Of a DNA stretch of 64,000 nucleotides, positions 34,858 through 46,249 are shown piece after piece (the stretch's first letter is position 1; each line of letters starts with the position of its first letter). The position numbers were made by a program, and so were the translations under genes. The stretch covers positions 298,046-362,045 of the forward strand of contig NW_004451858.1 in assembly GCF_000321225.1 (NCBI RefSeq), in the 5' to 3' direction. The notes beneath the pieces were generated by a model. That model worked only from the letters and a program-made list of their open reading frames with translations, was not told where the DNA came from and searched no databases. The stretch is from Odobenus rosmarus divergens. Lineage: Eukaryota > Chordata > Mammalia > Carnivora > Odobenidae.

Positions 34858-37800
34858 CATAGCTTTGAATTTAATGAAAACACAGAAATAGCCATATTTT
34901 GGAGAAACTGATGAAGAAAAATGGTTTAAGAGTTATAATAACTAAAATAAACTGTTGAAAGAGTTTTGTCTATTTTAATAAGACTGATGTCATTTTAGTG
35001 TAAGGACATGCCAATTTTGGAGCAGAGTTCATAAAAATATTCATCACTAAAATTATTGAAAGTAATATTATGTTTTCAACTATAAGTGTTTTTTCAGGGA
35101 TTAACTACCTCTGTAAGGTGGGAGTCGACATATTAGAAAACAAGTAAATTCAATAACTAATGAGCTAAGCTCTAAATTCAGGAATAAAAACAATAGAAAA
35201 ATACACACGAATAAAGTAGGAGTAGCTAAATAATAAAGAGAAGAAAGTGATAAACTAGAAACCAATAAAAATCCAATTCTTTGAAAAAGTATAAAATAGA
35301 TAAACTTCTGAGAATGTTGGTCAAGGTAAGGAAAAACAAAAATAACAATATTAGGAATAAAAAGGTAGAATAATAAATGCAGATGAAGTAGGTATTTTTA
35401 AATAGAAAATAACTTCCTTCCCATAAATGTAAAAACTCAAATGAAATGATGATTTTCCAGAAAAATAAAAACACAAGCACTAAAATTGACTGAAGAAGAA
35501 ATACATAAGCCAAAGAGAACTGTAAACTTTAAAAGCAATTGAATCACTGATGAAAATCTATCCACATACAAATCAACAAATTCACTTGGTTTTACAGGTG
35601 AGTTTTTACAACCCTACAAGGAACAAACATATTTATACAAAAAGTCCTTTGTATAATTTTAGGGCTTCATAATATGTGAAAGAATTCTGTAAAAAAATTT
35701 AAAAAGTATCCCATTAATGATAATTACTGTCATTGTGGAAGTTGATACAGAGAGTAACATTTTTGGTGAAAAATTACCTGTTATTCTTTTAAAAGATAAG
35801 AAAATATTTCTCTGTTTGAGTGATAAAATTCTAGAAGACACCTAAAATGATCTTTATAAGGAATATAAGAAAGCTATTGTAGCCATCCTTCATCCTTTGT
35901 TTAGCCCAAAGGGAAAAGATGGAAACTTAGAGACAAAAAGGATCAAAACTCTTCTTTTAGCTTAAGAACAAACACATGCCATGAGGAAGACTTAGCTTCA
36001 GAAGTGTGTTCAAAGTGAGATGTGGTTCACAAACAGGTGAAGATCATGAGCTTCATCCCCTGACCAACCAGCTGCTGTATACGCTTCAGGAAAACCAAAT
36101 ACAACAAAGAGAAACAGATCAAGGGCAAGGGTAGGTTTTTCTAAGAGATCGAGATCTCAGGTAATACAGATAGATATCAACTGAAGAAACTATCTGGTTT
36201 CATATTTCAAATCAGGCCAGACTGGAGCCCAGAGGAGAAACCTTCATGGACCAAACTGCTTTGCCTTTTCCTTAAAACAATACTACAAACAAGTTATTTA
36301 ATGTCAAGACAACAGGATGGAGGAAAGTGGAAAATTCTGCATCCTAACCCCAAGTTTAAGGGTAAAGGAAATGAAAAGGGCAGGATGTATGGTGACACCT
36401 GGAAGAGGCAAACAGGCCAGCTCAAGACTACAAGACAAGTGAGGGGACATCTGGGAAACCACTGAGGACACAGAAGGGAGTTCTGTTGCTTTAAACAGTA
36501 GAGACCCAGTGCTCTGTTCCTGGACTTCAAAGAGAGGTAGAACACATGCCCAAGTTCACCCAGTTTAGGGCAAAGCTCACTGATCCACTTCATGGGGAAG
36601 GAAAGCAGAGAAGACCATCTTAGAACACTCCAGGAAATTTTTCTCTTCTTAATTCTTTGTGGCTACCTATTATTCTAAGCTACAGAACTCCATCCCTGTG
36701 TATAGGATTTACCAAGCACGGTGTGCATTTATAGCTGTTAAAAAAATCAACAGTTATTCAAAATATAAGCATTCAAAATAAAGAACAATACAACTTCACA
36801 TGTGTAAGGATCTAAGTGAAAAACAAATTGGGAAATGTTTCTTGCCAAAATTTTAAAAACTATTCAAAGTTGTACTAAATTCTATGTTCTTTTATTTATT
36901 TAACCTACTTTACATATGCATTCACATCATCACCATGACTATACAACATTCTTTTTAACCAATAATTCAGAAATTGAGTTTCCCTGATAATCAGGTAAAA
37001 ACAATGAAACGTTGAATCATTCAACACTCTGCCAAAAATGCACTTGCGTACTTCTTACCACAACATTTCTAAGATTATATTGTGCTGCAATCTAGCAAAC
37101 TATGCTGAATTCACCATCCGGCATGATTGAAACTTCTTACAGATGTGATTAGGAGCCTCCATTTGGAGCAACCTGTTATCTTTGTTTAGATTAATCACTA
37201 GCAATGTGTCTCCATGTTCTCTGCAGCAGGTTAAGTTCAGGTACACTGGGCTCACGGCATAAAAGTGCCCCAAACAGAAATCATGGCATTTCGCACGAGT
37301 TAACACATTTGTTATCTCATCACCTCAAGTCCCCTGCACAGCTCAATTCATCATCCTGCCCCACGTATGAGCCAATTAAGTCATCTAAGTCACCCCCAAA
37401 TAACAGTTTTTTCAGGGCAAAAGTTAAAATAGAATTTGAATGACGAGATACTGCTGAATGGGCTGGAAAGGCATCCCTCAATACAAAGACAGTCTTCCCC
37501 AAAGCCAACAGAAAGTTTAGGGCCTGGGGGAGCGGGTGGGGGGTATCTGGGCACTTCCAGGCTCCTCTAAGGATAGACAGAGCTGCAACAGGAGGACAGG
37601 GTTGGACTATATACAGGAAGAACCTAGGGAAGACCCCAAGGACTAGCTTTTGGGACTCTAAAACTGCACTTTCTGCCCTGGGAGCTATATCCTTCACCCC
37701 ACCCATGGCAGTCTCTACTCAGGTCTCTCTCTGCTCAGACCCTTCTGGTTGGGAGACATGAACATCTGTCTGTATTTTCATCTCTGTGCCACCCCAGATG

Positions 37801-38194
37801 CAGAAGAGAAAGAGGAGATAGTAGCCAGTGAAGTTGAGAATTGGGGGGGGGAAGGCCTGAAAGACTGGGAGAACAGCAAGTGCCAGGGGATAGAAATACA
37901 TCTGGATAAAAAAAAAAAAATACTGCCCATGGGCAGATCAACACACCTACGAACTCAGACAAGCATTTTAATAAGATGCCACACAATTAACAGAGTAAGG
38001 CCCAACAAGATGAATGGATCATGATGGAAAAAGAACAGGTATGAAAAAGCAACCCATGCAAATAAGAGCACTTGGAAAAGGCTGAGCCTAAAACAGAAAC
38101 AGAGAAAGGCAGGAGGTAGCCCAGCCCAGTGAAAAAGGAGACGCAGTACCAGAGAACCGAGTGAAGATACTGTGACTCCTTTTCCACTCCTACT

Positions 38195-38285
38195 AATGAT
38201 GACAATACTCAGCACTTACTCCATGCCCAGGATTTTCTAAGAATGTTAAACATAGGTAGTCTCATTTAATCCTCCTGAGAAAACA
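38195..38285 (-). mobile_element. MIR/L2-like fragment, antisense
   Basis: ACTCAGCACTTACTCCATGC and TAGTCTCATTTAATCCTCCT resemble reverse-complement MIR/L2 ends. Confidence 0.5.
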
Positions 38286-38289
38286 AGCC

Positions 38290-38490
38290 TCCAGGAGAGC
38301 CACAAATATGAGACATCAGACAGACCTGGGTGGAATTCTGGCGCCCCACCCACCAGCAAGGTAACCTCCCCACTTCTGCTTCGCCGTATAGGAAACCGGG
38401 CAATCATACCTACCCAGAATGGTTGTGAAAATTAGAGATAATGAACTTAAGTGCCTACCAGCGGCTGTTATTAGTGTAATTAATTAGATT
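38290..38490 (+). mobile_element. MIR SINE
   Basis: AGACAGACCTGGGTGGAATT, CCAGCAAGGTAACCTCCCC, GGTTGTGAAAATTAGAGATA and AAGTGCCTACCAGCGG follow sense MIR. Confidence 0.7.
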
Positions 38491-38624
38491 AAAATAATCA
38501 GGAGTGAAGAACAAAACAAAATGTTGTAATTGAATAGAAATGGCAACCAAGAAGCAGTAATGGAAACAGGGCACAAAAGCACCAGGCCAGTGATGGAGGC
38601 TGGGAAAGAGAATGAGTCAACAGA

Positions 38625-38800
38625 GCCTGCATTTGGCTCCCCACTCGGTGTGTCTGTGAGCAACTCATGTCAACTCTCTGGAGTTTCAGTTTCTGCCTCT
38701 ACCCAGTGGAGCGGGGGGGGTATTAATATCTGTCCTTCCCACATGTCAGGGTTGTTGTGAGGACCATGTGAGGAGACAGCATCTGAGTTTATTATTACCG
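38625..38800 (+). mobile_element. MIR SINE
   Basis: GTGAGCAACTCATGTCAACT, GAGTTTCAGTTTCTGCC and GGGTTGTTGTGAGGACCATG follow the sense MIR core and 3' part. Confidence 0.7.
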
Positions 38801-38999
38801 GCAACGAATTTATGCAAATGCACGTATCTACTTGATAGATAGGGAAATCCATTTCCTCTGCTTCCAGTTCTCAGGTGGAATTAAAACACGCAACTAGTAC
38901 AACCATGTCAAAGCCAGGTAATCGCAGACTGCAAAGTCATTAAACAGCATGTGCCTCCTTTCGTCATCATTAATAGAATCTAATTAATTTAATCTGACA

Positions 39000-39400
39000 T
39001 CAGGCTCACCTACCCCAACTTCCACCCTCGTACAAACCCATCTCTTCGGACTGCTTTGTGTTTGCCCCCAATTTATGCCTCTGTTTATGCCTGTCTGGAA
39101 CGTTGTTCCCTTTCATCTCCAACTAACCATATCCTGGTCCTCCTTGAAAACCCCATTTAAATGCTTCTTTTGCATGAGGAAGTGATTTCTGCCTCCCTAC
39201 ATTGCCATATTATCTTTTCGGAGTTTGTCACACTACTTAGCACCTTTCCTGTATTACGGTCCCTGGTGTGTGTGGTACCTCTCCCACCAATCAATAAGCT
39301 GGAGGCTGACAGGCAAGGTGTCTTCATCCTTTATGGAGACCTGCCTCATCGTACAGCAGGGGATCTTTCCCAGGACAAATGTTGAAGACGTATGCAATAA
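39000..39400 (+). mobile_element. L2 LINE 3' region
   Basis: GTCTGGAACGTTGTTCCCTT, CCTTGAAAACCCCATTTAAA and GTTTGTCACACTACTTAGCA match the sense strand of an L2 3' end. Confidence 0.65.
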
Positions 39401-40174
39401 TGCAATCATTCTTTTGACCTAATAACTTCTTTGAATCTTTACAACAACAGTAGTTGACATATTTCAAAATAAAAAAGTACTTAAAATATAAAGTAAAAAT
39501 AATGTAAAGCCCCCATGATCACAACAAAAGTTTATGTGGAGGGGGGCGATGGGGAATGAAGGTGAGAAAATACATTCTGAGCTTCTGCTTTCCAAATGAG
39601 AGTTAAAGAGATAGTTTGAAAAGTGGGTTAATGATCTTTGCATATGCATCTCACTTTACTAGGCTCAGTCGCCTAAGAAAAAGCTTCCTGGAGAGTGACA
39701 AGCCTCAGCCCAAAGGAGGGAGGAGACAGGGTGTTCCTGTCCCAGCTGCAAGCGCTCAGTTGTCCCTGGTCCCCTCCCAGGCACTTCATTAGTCAGATGC
39801 ATGGCAGGGTCTGTGTCTTGACCAAGGCGCCTCCCTCCTCGGAGCATCTAGGGCTTTAACCGTTTTGGCCTCTGTGCTAGCCTGCGCCTCTCTCCCCACG
39901 ACAGATAGGAATAAACCTCAGCCCACTCGCCTCCTCCCTCAGTAAACAGGTCTCTGCTTTGGCAGAGGGCTGTACCACTTGGCGTCTGAGGTAAAAGTAA
40001 GCAGCACGTCACTGACTTCGTCTGGGCTAACAGTTTGGGGCTATTTCAAGGCCAATGTCCACTTAAGAACCAAAGCATGAAAATGCTCCTCCCCGGGTCC
40101 CCTTCGACTCAGACACCCACACGCGCTTCCCCACCCGATAGCCCTCACCCCAGCTGCTGGTCCAGCTCGCTCAC

Positions 40175-40466
40175 CTATCTTAGCCAGGGACGCCAGCAGG
40201 ATCCACAGGGTGATCTCGAAGGGGATCTGCACGTGGGGGTAATCCAGGGTGAACACTGGCAGGCGACTCTCCTCGAACGGCGTCGTTCCGGGAGCCACCA
40301 CGCTCGCGGGGCTGGGCGGGCTGGAGCTGGCGCCCATGGCCCTCGACGCGTCCAGCAGGGTCTCAGCCAGGGTGCCCGCCGGCCCGGCCACCTGCAGGAG
40401 CAGCAGCAGCAGCAGCGGCGGCGGCGGCGGCGCCCACAGGCTCCGCCCGGTGCCCGCCAGCCCCAT
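40175..40466 (-). CDS. SLC9A2: SLC9A2 (NHE2 Na+/H+ exchanger), coding part of exon 1, residues 1-97
   Basis: This exon encodes the N-terminus of sodium/hydrogen exchanger 2, an apical epithelial antiporter that swaps extracellular Na+ for cytosolic H+. Read on the minus strand, the ATG at 40466-40464 opens a frame starting [10 protein letters not shown], followed by five Pro and seven Leu (hydrophobic signal-like stretch, about residues 13-24). Next come a Ser/Pro/Ala-rich linker (about 45-62) and the conserved block [20 protein letters not shown] (about 69-88), which leads into the first core membrane helix. The product closely resembles mammalian NHE2 as I know it, including the stretch ASVVAPGTT. 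The exon ends AAG ATA G followed by GTGAGC, so the donor lies at 40174/40173 in phase 1, and the split Gly98 codon joins exon 2 in frame. The start matches the position of the known NHE2 start; context is CCCC before ATG and G after. The frame stays open upstream as far as the N gap, so an upstream start cannot be excluded. Confidence 0.95.
40396..40431 (-). repeat. SLC9A2: Coding (CCG)5(CTG)5 trinucleotide tract in exon 1
   Basis: On the coding strand, five CCG codons run straight into five CTG codons, followed by CTC CTG. They encode Pro5-Leu7 in the N-terminal hydrophobic stretch of NHE2. The tract is in frame, so length change would add or remove Pro or Leu without a frameshift. Confidence 0.9.
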
Positions 40467-40656
40467 GGGGTCGACTCCCCGCGCCGCCCGCGAGCCTCGC
40501 GCTCGGCCCTCCGTGCGCTCAGCGCATCGCTCCCGGGCAGCGCCGCCCGCTCGGCCGCGCACAGTGCGGAGCGGAGATCCGCCGCCCGCCGCCCGCCGCC
40601 CGCCGCGGGGCCGGGTCTCTGCAGCCGACGGCTCGGTCCCCGCTGCGAACGGGCAC

Positions 40657-40787
40657 NNNNNNNNNNNNNNNNNNNNNNNNNNNNNNNNNNNNNNNNNNNN
40701 NNNNNNNNNNNNNNNNNNNNNNNNNNNNNNNNNNNNNNNNNNNNNNNNNNNNNNNNNNNNNNNNNNNNNNNNNNNNNNNNNNNNNNN
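40657..40787. other. Assembly gap (131 N) in the promoter or 5'UTR
   Basis: A run of N interrupts the CpG island 191 bp upstream of the SLC9A2 start codon. The flanks are extremely GC-rich (GCC/CCG runs), a common reason for sequencing drop-out. The missing stretch probably holds 5'UTR or core promoter. The stated length may be an estimate. Confidence 0.99.
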
Positions 40788-42198
40788 GCTGGAGGACGCG
40801 AGCACCGGGCCGACGCGCCGCGCACCTGCCCGAGCCCGCGGGCGACGCGGGGCCGCGCTCCCCTGTCGCCGGCGCCGCGCGCCCAGACCCCCCACCCCCG
40901 GAACCAGCCAGCTCTGGGCGGAATCGCGCAAGGTGGCCGGAGCTGTCCCCGCCCCGGAGGCAGCGTCGGGCGTCCCTCCAGCTAAGGGGCCGGCGCGACC
41001 CACGCGTCGCGCCCTTTCCCCCGCAGGCTCCTACGAGGGGACGCGGGGTGTGCTGGGCACGCGGGGAGGCGCCGCCGGCTCGGGGTCGGGAAGGGAAGCT
41101 GGGCCCCGCGGGGGTGGGGGAGCTACCGGCCGGGCCCGGGAGCTGCGGAGGCCGGGACACACTGTGGAGCTCTGTGGAGGGTACAGAAAGTTGAGAAAAG
41201 CCTCGTTTTGTTCCCCTTCTTAGGGTTATCAAATCGCGTACTGTACGGGGCATTGTGTCTGCGTGCTTAAACTGCCCGTGCGGGACTCAGTGTTCCCACG
41301 CTCCCACGGAATCCTTTCCTCTCTCCCTCCACCTTGTCCTGGTCTCGCTCCCTACATGTACCCCCGTCGCTTCCCCTTTTTTCTCCCTGCCCCCGGTCAC
41401 GAAGAAGAAAAACATCTCTCTCTCTGTTTTTCAGGCTTAGAGGTGCACACGTCCGAGAGCAACAGAAATATAATTATTTCGTGAAAAGCCAGTGATTTGC
41501 CTAGCTCAGATTGACTTGCTCCGCTAATTACAGGACGGGTTGTGGTAAGGAAAGGAAAGGGAGAGGGAATCTCCTTCTGGATCTGAAAGGGCTTCCAGTG
41601 CCAACAGCTCCCCCCACCCCACCCCCGCATTCGGAGCGCAGTCTTCTTAACAAGGGAGTCTTATACTTCACTGGTTGCAGTCTTCTTGGCCCAACATCTT
41701 TATCACCAGAAAATGAAACGAACGTAAAAGCAGAATAGTCGTCACTCAAATAATTGAAACAATTTTCCCTTCTATATTTAGGAAATAAAATCATTCTCTT
41801 TTTTCAAATTTTTTGAATGTCAAAACATGACTGCTACTATTAAGCACTCGCGTTTCAAAATTTCAGATTTCTTTTTTCAAAGTTCTGACGTAGGAAATCC
41901 ATGAGATGTCAGTAGAGGACAGAAGAAAAAAAAAAGAAAGAAAGAAAAAGAAAACACTTTCCACCTGAATAGGTGCATATAAGGAACTGTCATATGCAGG
42001 GACAAGTCCAGAATAAAATGAAAGGATTCTAGGAAGAGACAGAGTACTTCAGTCAATATTTGATAAAGCATTAGATTTAAAATACAACAAAACTGAATGT
42101 ACAGATGTCCTATCTTCTTAAAAAGAATCATTGAGCCATCCAAAAATCTGCTTCCCTACCTAAATTCACAGCAAATCTTCATTAAGGGTATATGCTTC

Positions 42199-42400
42199 AG
42201 GGACGCCTGGGTGGCTCAGTTGGTTAAGCGACTGCCTTCGGCTCAGGTCATGATCCCGAGGTCCTGGGATTGAGTCCCACATTGGGCTCCCTGCTCCGCG
42301 GGAAGCCTTCTTCTTCCTCTCCCTCTGCCTGCCACTCCCCTGCTTGTGCTCTCTCTGTCTGTCAAACAAATAAATAAAATCCTAAATAAATAAATAAATA
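42199..42400 (+). mobile_element. CanSINE
   Basis: Head GGGACGCCTGGGTGGCTCAG with full body and tail. AAGGGTATATGCTTC (42184-42198) recurs with two changes at 42401-42415, so the insertion is somewhat older. Confidence 0.95.
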
Positions 42401-42479
42401 AAAGGTATGTGCTTCGTATTCCCCTAAAGGAGCAGCAAATAATAACTTTATAAAATTGTGTAGCTCTACATAGGAAGCT

Positions 42480-42680
42480 CCATGCAAGGCACTTTATCTG
42501 TATTTTTGGTCAATTATCACAAAGCCCCAAAGAGAGAAGCATTCTTGTACCTATTTTTTCAGCGAAGAGTTGTAGATGCAGAGATGTTTAAAAACAAGCA
42601 AACAGATATGTCCAAGTTTACAAGTCAAATAAGAGTCTAGAAGGAATTTAAATCAGCTTATCCATGCTAGCACTGGTTTC
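42480..42680 (-). mobile_element. MIR-like fragment, antisense
   Basis: AAGGCACTTTATCTGTATTT, CAATTATCACAAAGCCCC and GTCCAAGTTTACAAGTCAAA fit reverse-complement MIR. Confidence 0.55.
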
Positions 42681-42932
42681 AGCCCACCCTCTGGTTGGGG
42701 ACCAGTTTCCCATAAATGGCAGGCTATTTTCTCAAGTGCTTTTAAATATAACAGTGGAGGATAATTTAGGGATTGTCCCCAAAAATGCCATAGCAGAATA
42801 AAGTTTTATTTGCAGTAAGCAAATCAGGCCAGTTCTACAAGTTTGGTGAAATAATAGTAGGGCAAGGGCACATTCAGACAATAATCTCTAGGAGTTTGAG
42901 TCACATAATGCTTTTAAGAATTATTATGCATC

Positions 42933-43135
42933 AGGGGTGTCTGGGTGGCACAGCTGGGTGGGCATCTGACTCTTGGTTTCAGCTTGGGTGGTGATCTCAG
43001 AGTCACGAGGTTGAGCCCTGTATCAGGCTCAGTGCAGAGTCAGCTTTAGATTCTCCTTGTCCCTCCCCCTAAGTGCGCTTGCGCGCTCTCTCTCTCTCCC
43101 TCCATCTCTGAAATAAATAAATCTTAAAAAAATAT
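42933..43135 (+). mobile_element. CanSINE, older subtype, left half of an inverted pair
   Basis: Head GGGGTGTCTGGGTGGCACAG; the body carries many changes and the tail ends AAATAAATAAATC. A second CanSINE has inserted at its tail in the opposite orientation. Confidence 0.9.
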
Positions 43136-43322
43136 ATTTTTTAAAGATTTTATTTTTTGACAGAGAGACAGCAAGAGAGGGAACACAAGCAGGGGGAGTG
43201 GAGAGGGAGAAGGAGTCTTCCCGCTGAGCGGGGAGCCCGATGCGGGGCTCAATCCCAGGACCCTGGGATCATGACCTGAGCTGAAGGCAGACGCTTAACC
43301 GACTGAGCCACCCAGGCGCCCC
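43136..43322 (-). mobile_element. CanSINE, right half of an inverted pair
   Basis: Minus-strand young-type copy ending GAGCCACCCAGGCGCCCC. TAAAAAAATATATTT-like sequence on the left recurs as CTAAAAAAATGTTTA on the right, an approximate duplication showing insertion into the tail of the copy at 42933. Confidence 0.93.
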
Positions 43323-43734
43323 TAAAAAAATGTTTATAAAAAGGAAGATTGTGCATCATAAACAAGAAGATGACTGACAAATCTACATTTCTGGGATCTT
43401 ACTGCCTAGAATAACTGTAGAAATTATAGACTGTAGTATCACTTTACTTTTATAAATCTATGTTATTATAGTTAAAGATCAGCAACTTTTTCTTACATTT
43501 AGAAAAGTGTTCTTTTATATAAATGGAAGATGAAGGACTTAGTTTTAAAAACAATCTTCTCATCTTTCCCCTAAAGCAAATAAGAATTAAGCTACACCCC
43601 CATGCTGACGAGGACGTGGCTGAGCCATTTTTCAAAGGGCCCTATGACTAGAAGCTCACCCCCTGAAAGTGGTAACACCACCTATTACTGTACTCCTGAA
43701 GTGACTGAAGACAAGATCATGTTTCTATAAGGTT

Positions 43735-44165
43735 AAAATCCTTCAGTGACTTTTCAGTGCCATTTGGAAAGATTAAAATCCTACAGTGACTTACCTGATT
43801 TGACCTCTCCCTTTCACTCCCACTACCTTACTCCCCCCACCCCCATTACCAATGCTTTATGAACTCTGACCAAAATTCCAGGCTTCCTTTTGCCTCAGGA
43901 CCTTTGCACATTCTGTTCTTTCTCCTCTCTGCCCTTCACCTTGTTAATTCCACCTAGGTAACTGACTCAAGGGTGTCTTACCTGACACCTGCCTTCCTGT
44001 TTTATGCCCTCTGATATCTGTCCATACTTTTCGATCTTAGCATTTAATCATTTTACTTTTCCAGCACTAGACTGAAAGCTCTGTGAAGGTAAGGATGATT
44101 GATTTGATTCACTTGTTTACCCTTAGTTCCTAGCACAGTGCCTAGAATAAATACAACTTAGTATG
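43735..44165 (+). mobile_element. L2 LINE 3' end
   Basis: TTTTGCCTCAGGACCTTTGC, GTTCTTTCTCCTCTCTGCCC and CTTAGTTCCTAGCACAGTGC follow the sense L2 3' end. Its open frames are short and broken. Confidence 0.8.
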
Positions 44166-45139
44166 TATTGTATGGACGTCAGCTCTCCTGTCTTAGGGAT
44201 ATGGGCCGTAGGCCTTTCCCATGGTTGAATCAGTGGCAGGACGGACAGGAACAGTTCCACAGGAAATGTTTCCCTCCAACGATCCCTGGTTCGTATTTTA
44301 GGATCTCACATCTCCTTTTTTTCTTTCTACCCAAATGCTTTGAAAATCCAATCACATGACAGGATTTCTAAATATGTTCATACATTATAATTACCTGATT
44401 TGAGACTGACCTTCACATAGTAGCACAGATGTGCTTACGAGGATCTTATGAACCCTCTCAGAGAAACTGGCGAATCTTTTGTTCTCTGCCCTCTGATCTG
44501 AAGCGGTCTCTTGGAATATTGTGTATGTAATGGAATAACGCCTGCATCATGCAGTCACCAAGCTGGGCAATACCACTGGCATCACTAACACTCACAAAGG
44601 ACTTTGGAATTTAGCTTAAGAGAAAAGGCACCTTAAAAAAATAAAAATGTGAGCTCTGCCCAGAAGATCAGGACCGTCGCCTAGCGCAGGGCTGTTCTTC
44701 AGTCTCCACCTCCTGCCCTGGAAAGCTCTGGAGGATCTGGGATTTAACTTGGTGGCTTGCCACACAGAACTTGGAGCTTCGCGAGGTTCTTAAGTGTTGG
44801 GCCCCCCAGGAACTTCTGTGTGAAGGAGCAGGCTGGGATTCCCATACCCTAGCAGACAACTCCAGGAGGTTGTGTATCACCCCGATTTTTCAGAGGTAGA
44901 GGGGAGGCTGACCAAGAAGAGAGGAGGTGATGTGTCCATAGCCGGCAGTAGCTCCCCTGCACCACATCGTGGCGCCCGTCCCCTCCCCACCTACAGCAGC
45001 TCCTGGGGATCCAGTGCGCTGTGCGTGCTCGCTCCAGAGAGAGAGCAGTGAAGGGCTCCCCTGGGAGGTACTACAGAGTCCCTCGTACTAGAAAAGACTT
45101 AGAACTGACATTTCGCACTATTTGTTTTCTACATATATT

Positions 45140-45332
45140 TTTTAAAGATCTTATTTATTTATTTGACAGAGAGAGACACAGGGAGAGAGGGAACACAAGC
45201 AGGGGGAGTGAGAGAGGGAGAAGCAGGCTTCCCGTGGAGCAGGGAGCCCGATGCGGGGCTCGATCCCAGGGTCCTGGGATCATGACCTGAGCTGAAGGCA
45301 GATGCTTAACGACTGAGCCACCCAGGCGCCCC
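45140..45332 (-). mobile_element. CanSINE
   Basis: Minus-strand copy ending GAGCCACCCAGGCGCCCC. TGTTTTCTACATA at 45123-45135 recurs with one change at 45333-45345. Confidence 0.95.
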
Positions 45333-46249
45333 TATTTTCTACATATTTTTATAATATTCATATTTTAACTTCTCCTTTGCAATCTACATTGTACAACTAC
45401 TGACCCTTAATTTTGTAGTGATATTTCAAGTCAAAACCTTTGCCTTTAAAAAGTCAGCACTCGTAGTATCATCTTGATAATTATTATATATGAAAGCCTT
45501 AAAGTCTAAACTAGTTTCGTTTTTGTTTGTTTTTAAAGACAGTCCTCAGCAAAAATCTGGAGCCATCCTTTCAAAGAGCTGCACTAACAAGGATCACGCA
45601 GTGGTGTGAATGTTTTATTATGTGCATGGAATTAAATGCTTTTCTCTCTTTTTAGCCAGAGATACTTGTTTCATTTCCGGGGAGAAATGTTTTGCTATCT
45701 GAAAAGCTACTTTCTGCAAAGTGAAGGTTAATAAACAAGAGTGGTACTTTTAATATTGGAATCTCCTGGTATATTTAAAAATAAGATTCTGTCTCCAGAT
45801 ATTCAATCACTAAGCTTTTCAGAGCCTCAGTTTTCCTGTGTGAAAGAAAAGACTTGGAATAATGAACTTTATGTTTATTTCTAAAAGGCTTAAATAAAAT
45901 CTAGGATTTGAATCCCACACATTTCTGTAAAAGAGACACACATCTACATCCTGTGTCACTCACTCTCCTCAGGCCCTGTGACTTCAGGTGTGGATGAGAG
46001 GCTCCCTCTCCTCTAAGCTCTGCTGTGTTATGTCTCAATTCTGATATGCAGTGCTCTCAGAAAGCAAAAAGACAACCTCCCGGGAACTTCTGAATAGTAT
46101 CCCATTATTACACATAAGGCACACTCATTCACCAATTCAACAAATATTTATGAAGTGAGCCTGTGCAGTTGCTAACCACCTGCTACTAAAAGTCTCTTTG
46201 TACCTTTGGGGGCCCAATAAATAAGAGAACTTCAGGGGATTGTAGGGGA

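Larger units (their letters stand above)
31200..35600 (+). mobile_element. Highly diverged LINE-1 remnant, several insertions
   Basis: This AT-rich block reads as a decayed LINE-1. LINE-1 5'/ORF1-like sequence lies at 31.2-32.1 kb. Endonuclease-like sequence lies at 32.95-33.2 kb (TTGTATGCACCTAATAACTT, CATCAAAATATACAAAG). Linker/RT-like sequence lies at 33.8-33.9 and 35.1-35.55 kb (CCAATTCTTTGAAAAAGTA). CanSINEs (33563, 34661), a young LINE-1 3' end (34021) and a MIR-like piece (about 32310-32500) interrupt it. Boundaries are approximate. Confidence 0.6.
4960..40174 (-). other. SLC9A2: SLC9A2 intron 1 (about 35.2 kb)
   Basis: The donor GTGAGC sits at 40174-40169 and the acceptor TTCACAG ends at 4960, both on the minus strand, and they join the coding frame exactly at Gly98. 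The intron is mostly interspersed repeats. Stretches with no named feature include 5720-8255 (only a CRE-like site and a C-run near 7 kb), 8765-9880, 10760-11825, 21540-26100 and 35600-38190. These last are unique-looking sequence with no exon that I can support. Confidence 0.9.
40150..41190 (-). promoter_or_regulatory. SLC9A2: CpG island: SLC9A2 promoter, 5'UTR and exon 1
   Basis: About 1 kb of GC-rich, CpG-dense DNA stands out sharply from the AT-rich surroundings. It overlaps SLC9A2 exon 1 and extends upstream of the gene (higher coordinates). It holds many GC-box-like GGGCGG/CCGCCC strings and no obvious TATA box near the start codon, which fits a CpG-type promoter. The transcription start cannot be placed because 131 unknown bases lie 191 bp upstream of the ATG. 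The promoter role is inferred from position and composition. Confidence 0.8.

Noticed and set aside
40035..40985. Long plus-strand open frame across the CpG island and N gap
   Set aside because: It is antisense to SLC9A2 exon 1, rich in Arg/Ala/Pro as expected of GC-rich DNA, and runs through unknown bases.
40249..41223. Second long plus-strand open frame over the same island
   Set aside because: Also crosses the N gap, has no recognisable domain and reflects high GC content.
40519..41253. Minus-strand open frame upstream of exon 1
   Set aside because: Crosses the gap, is not in the SLC9A2 frame and matches no known protein; low stop-codon density in GC-rich DNA explains it.
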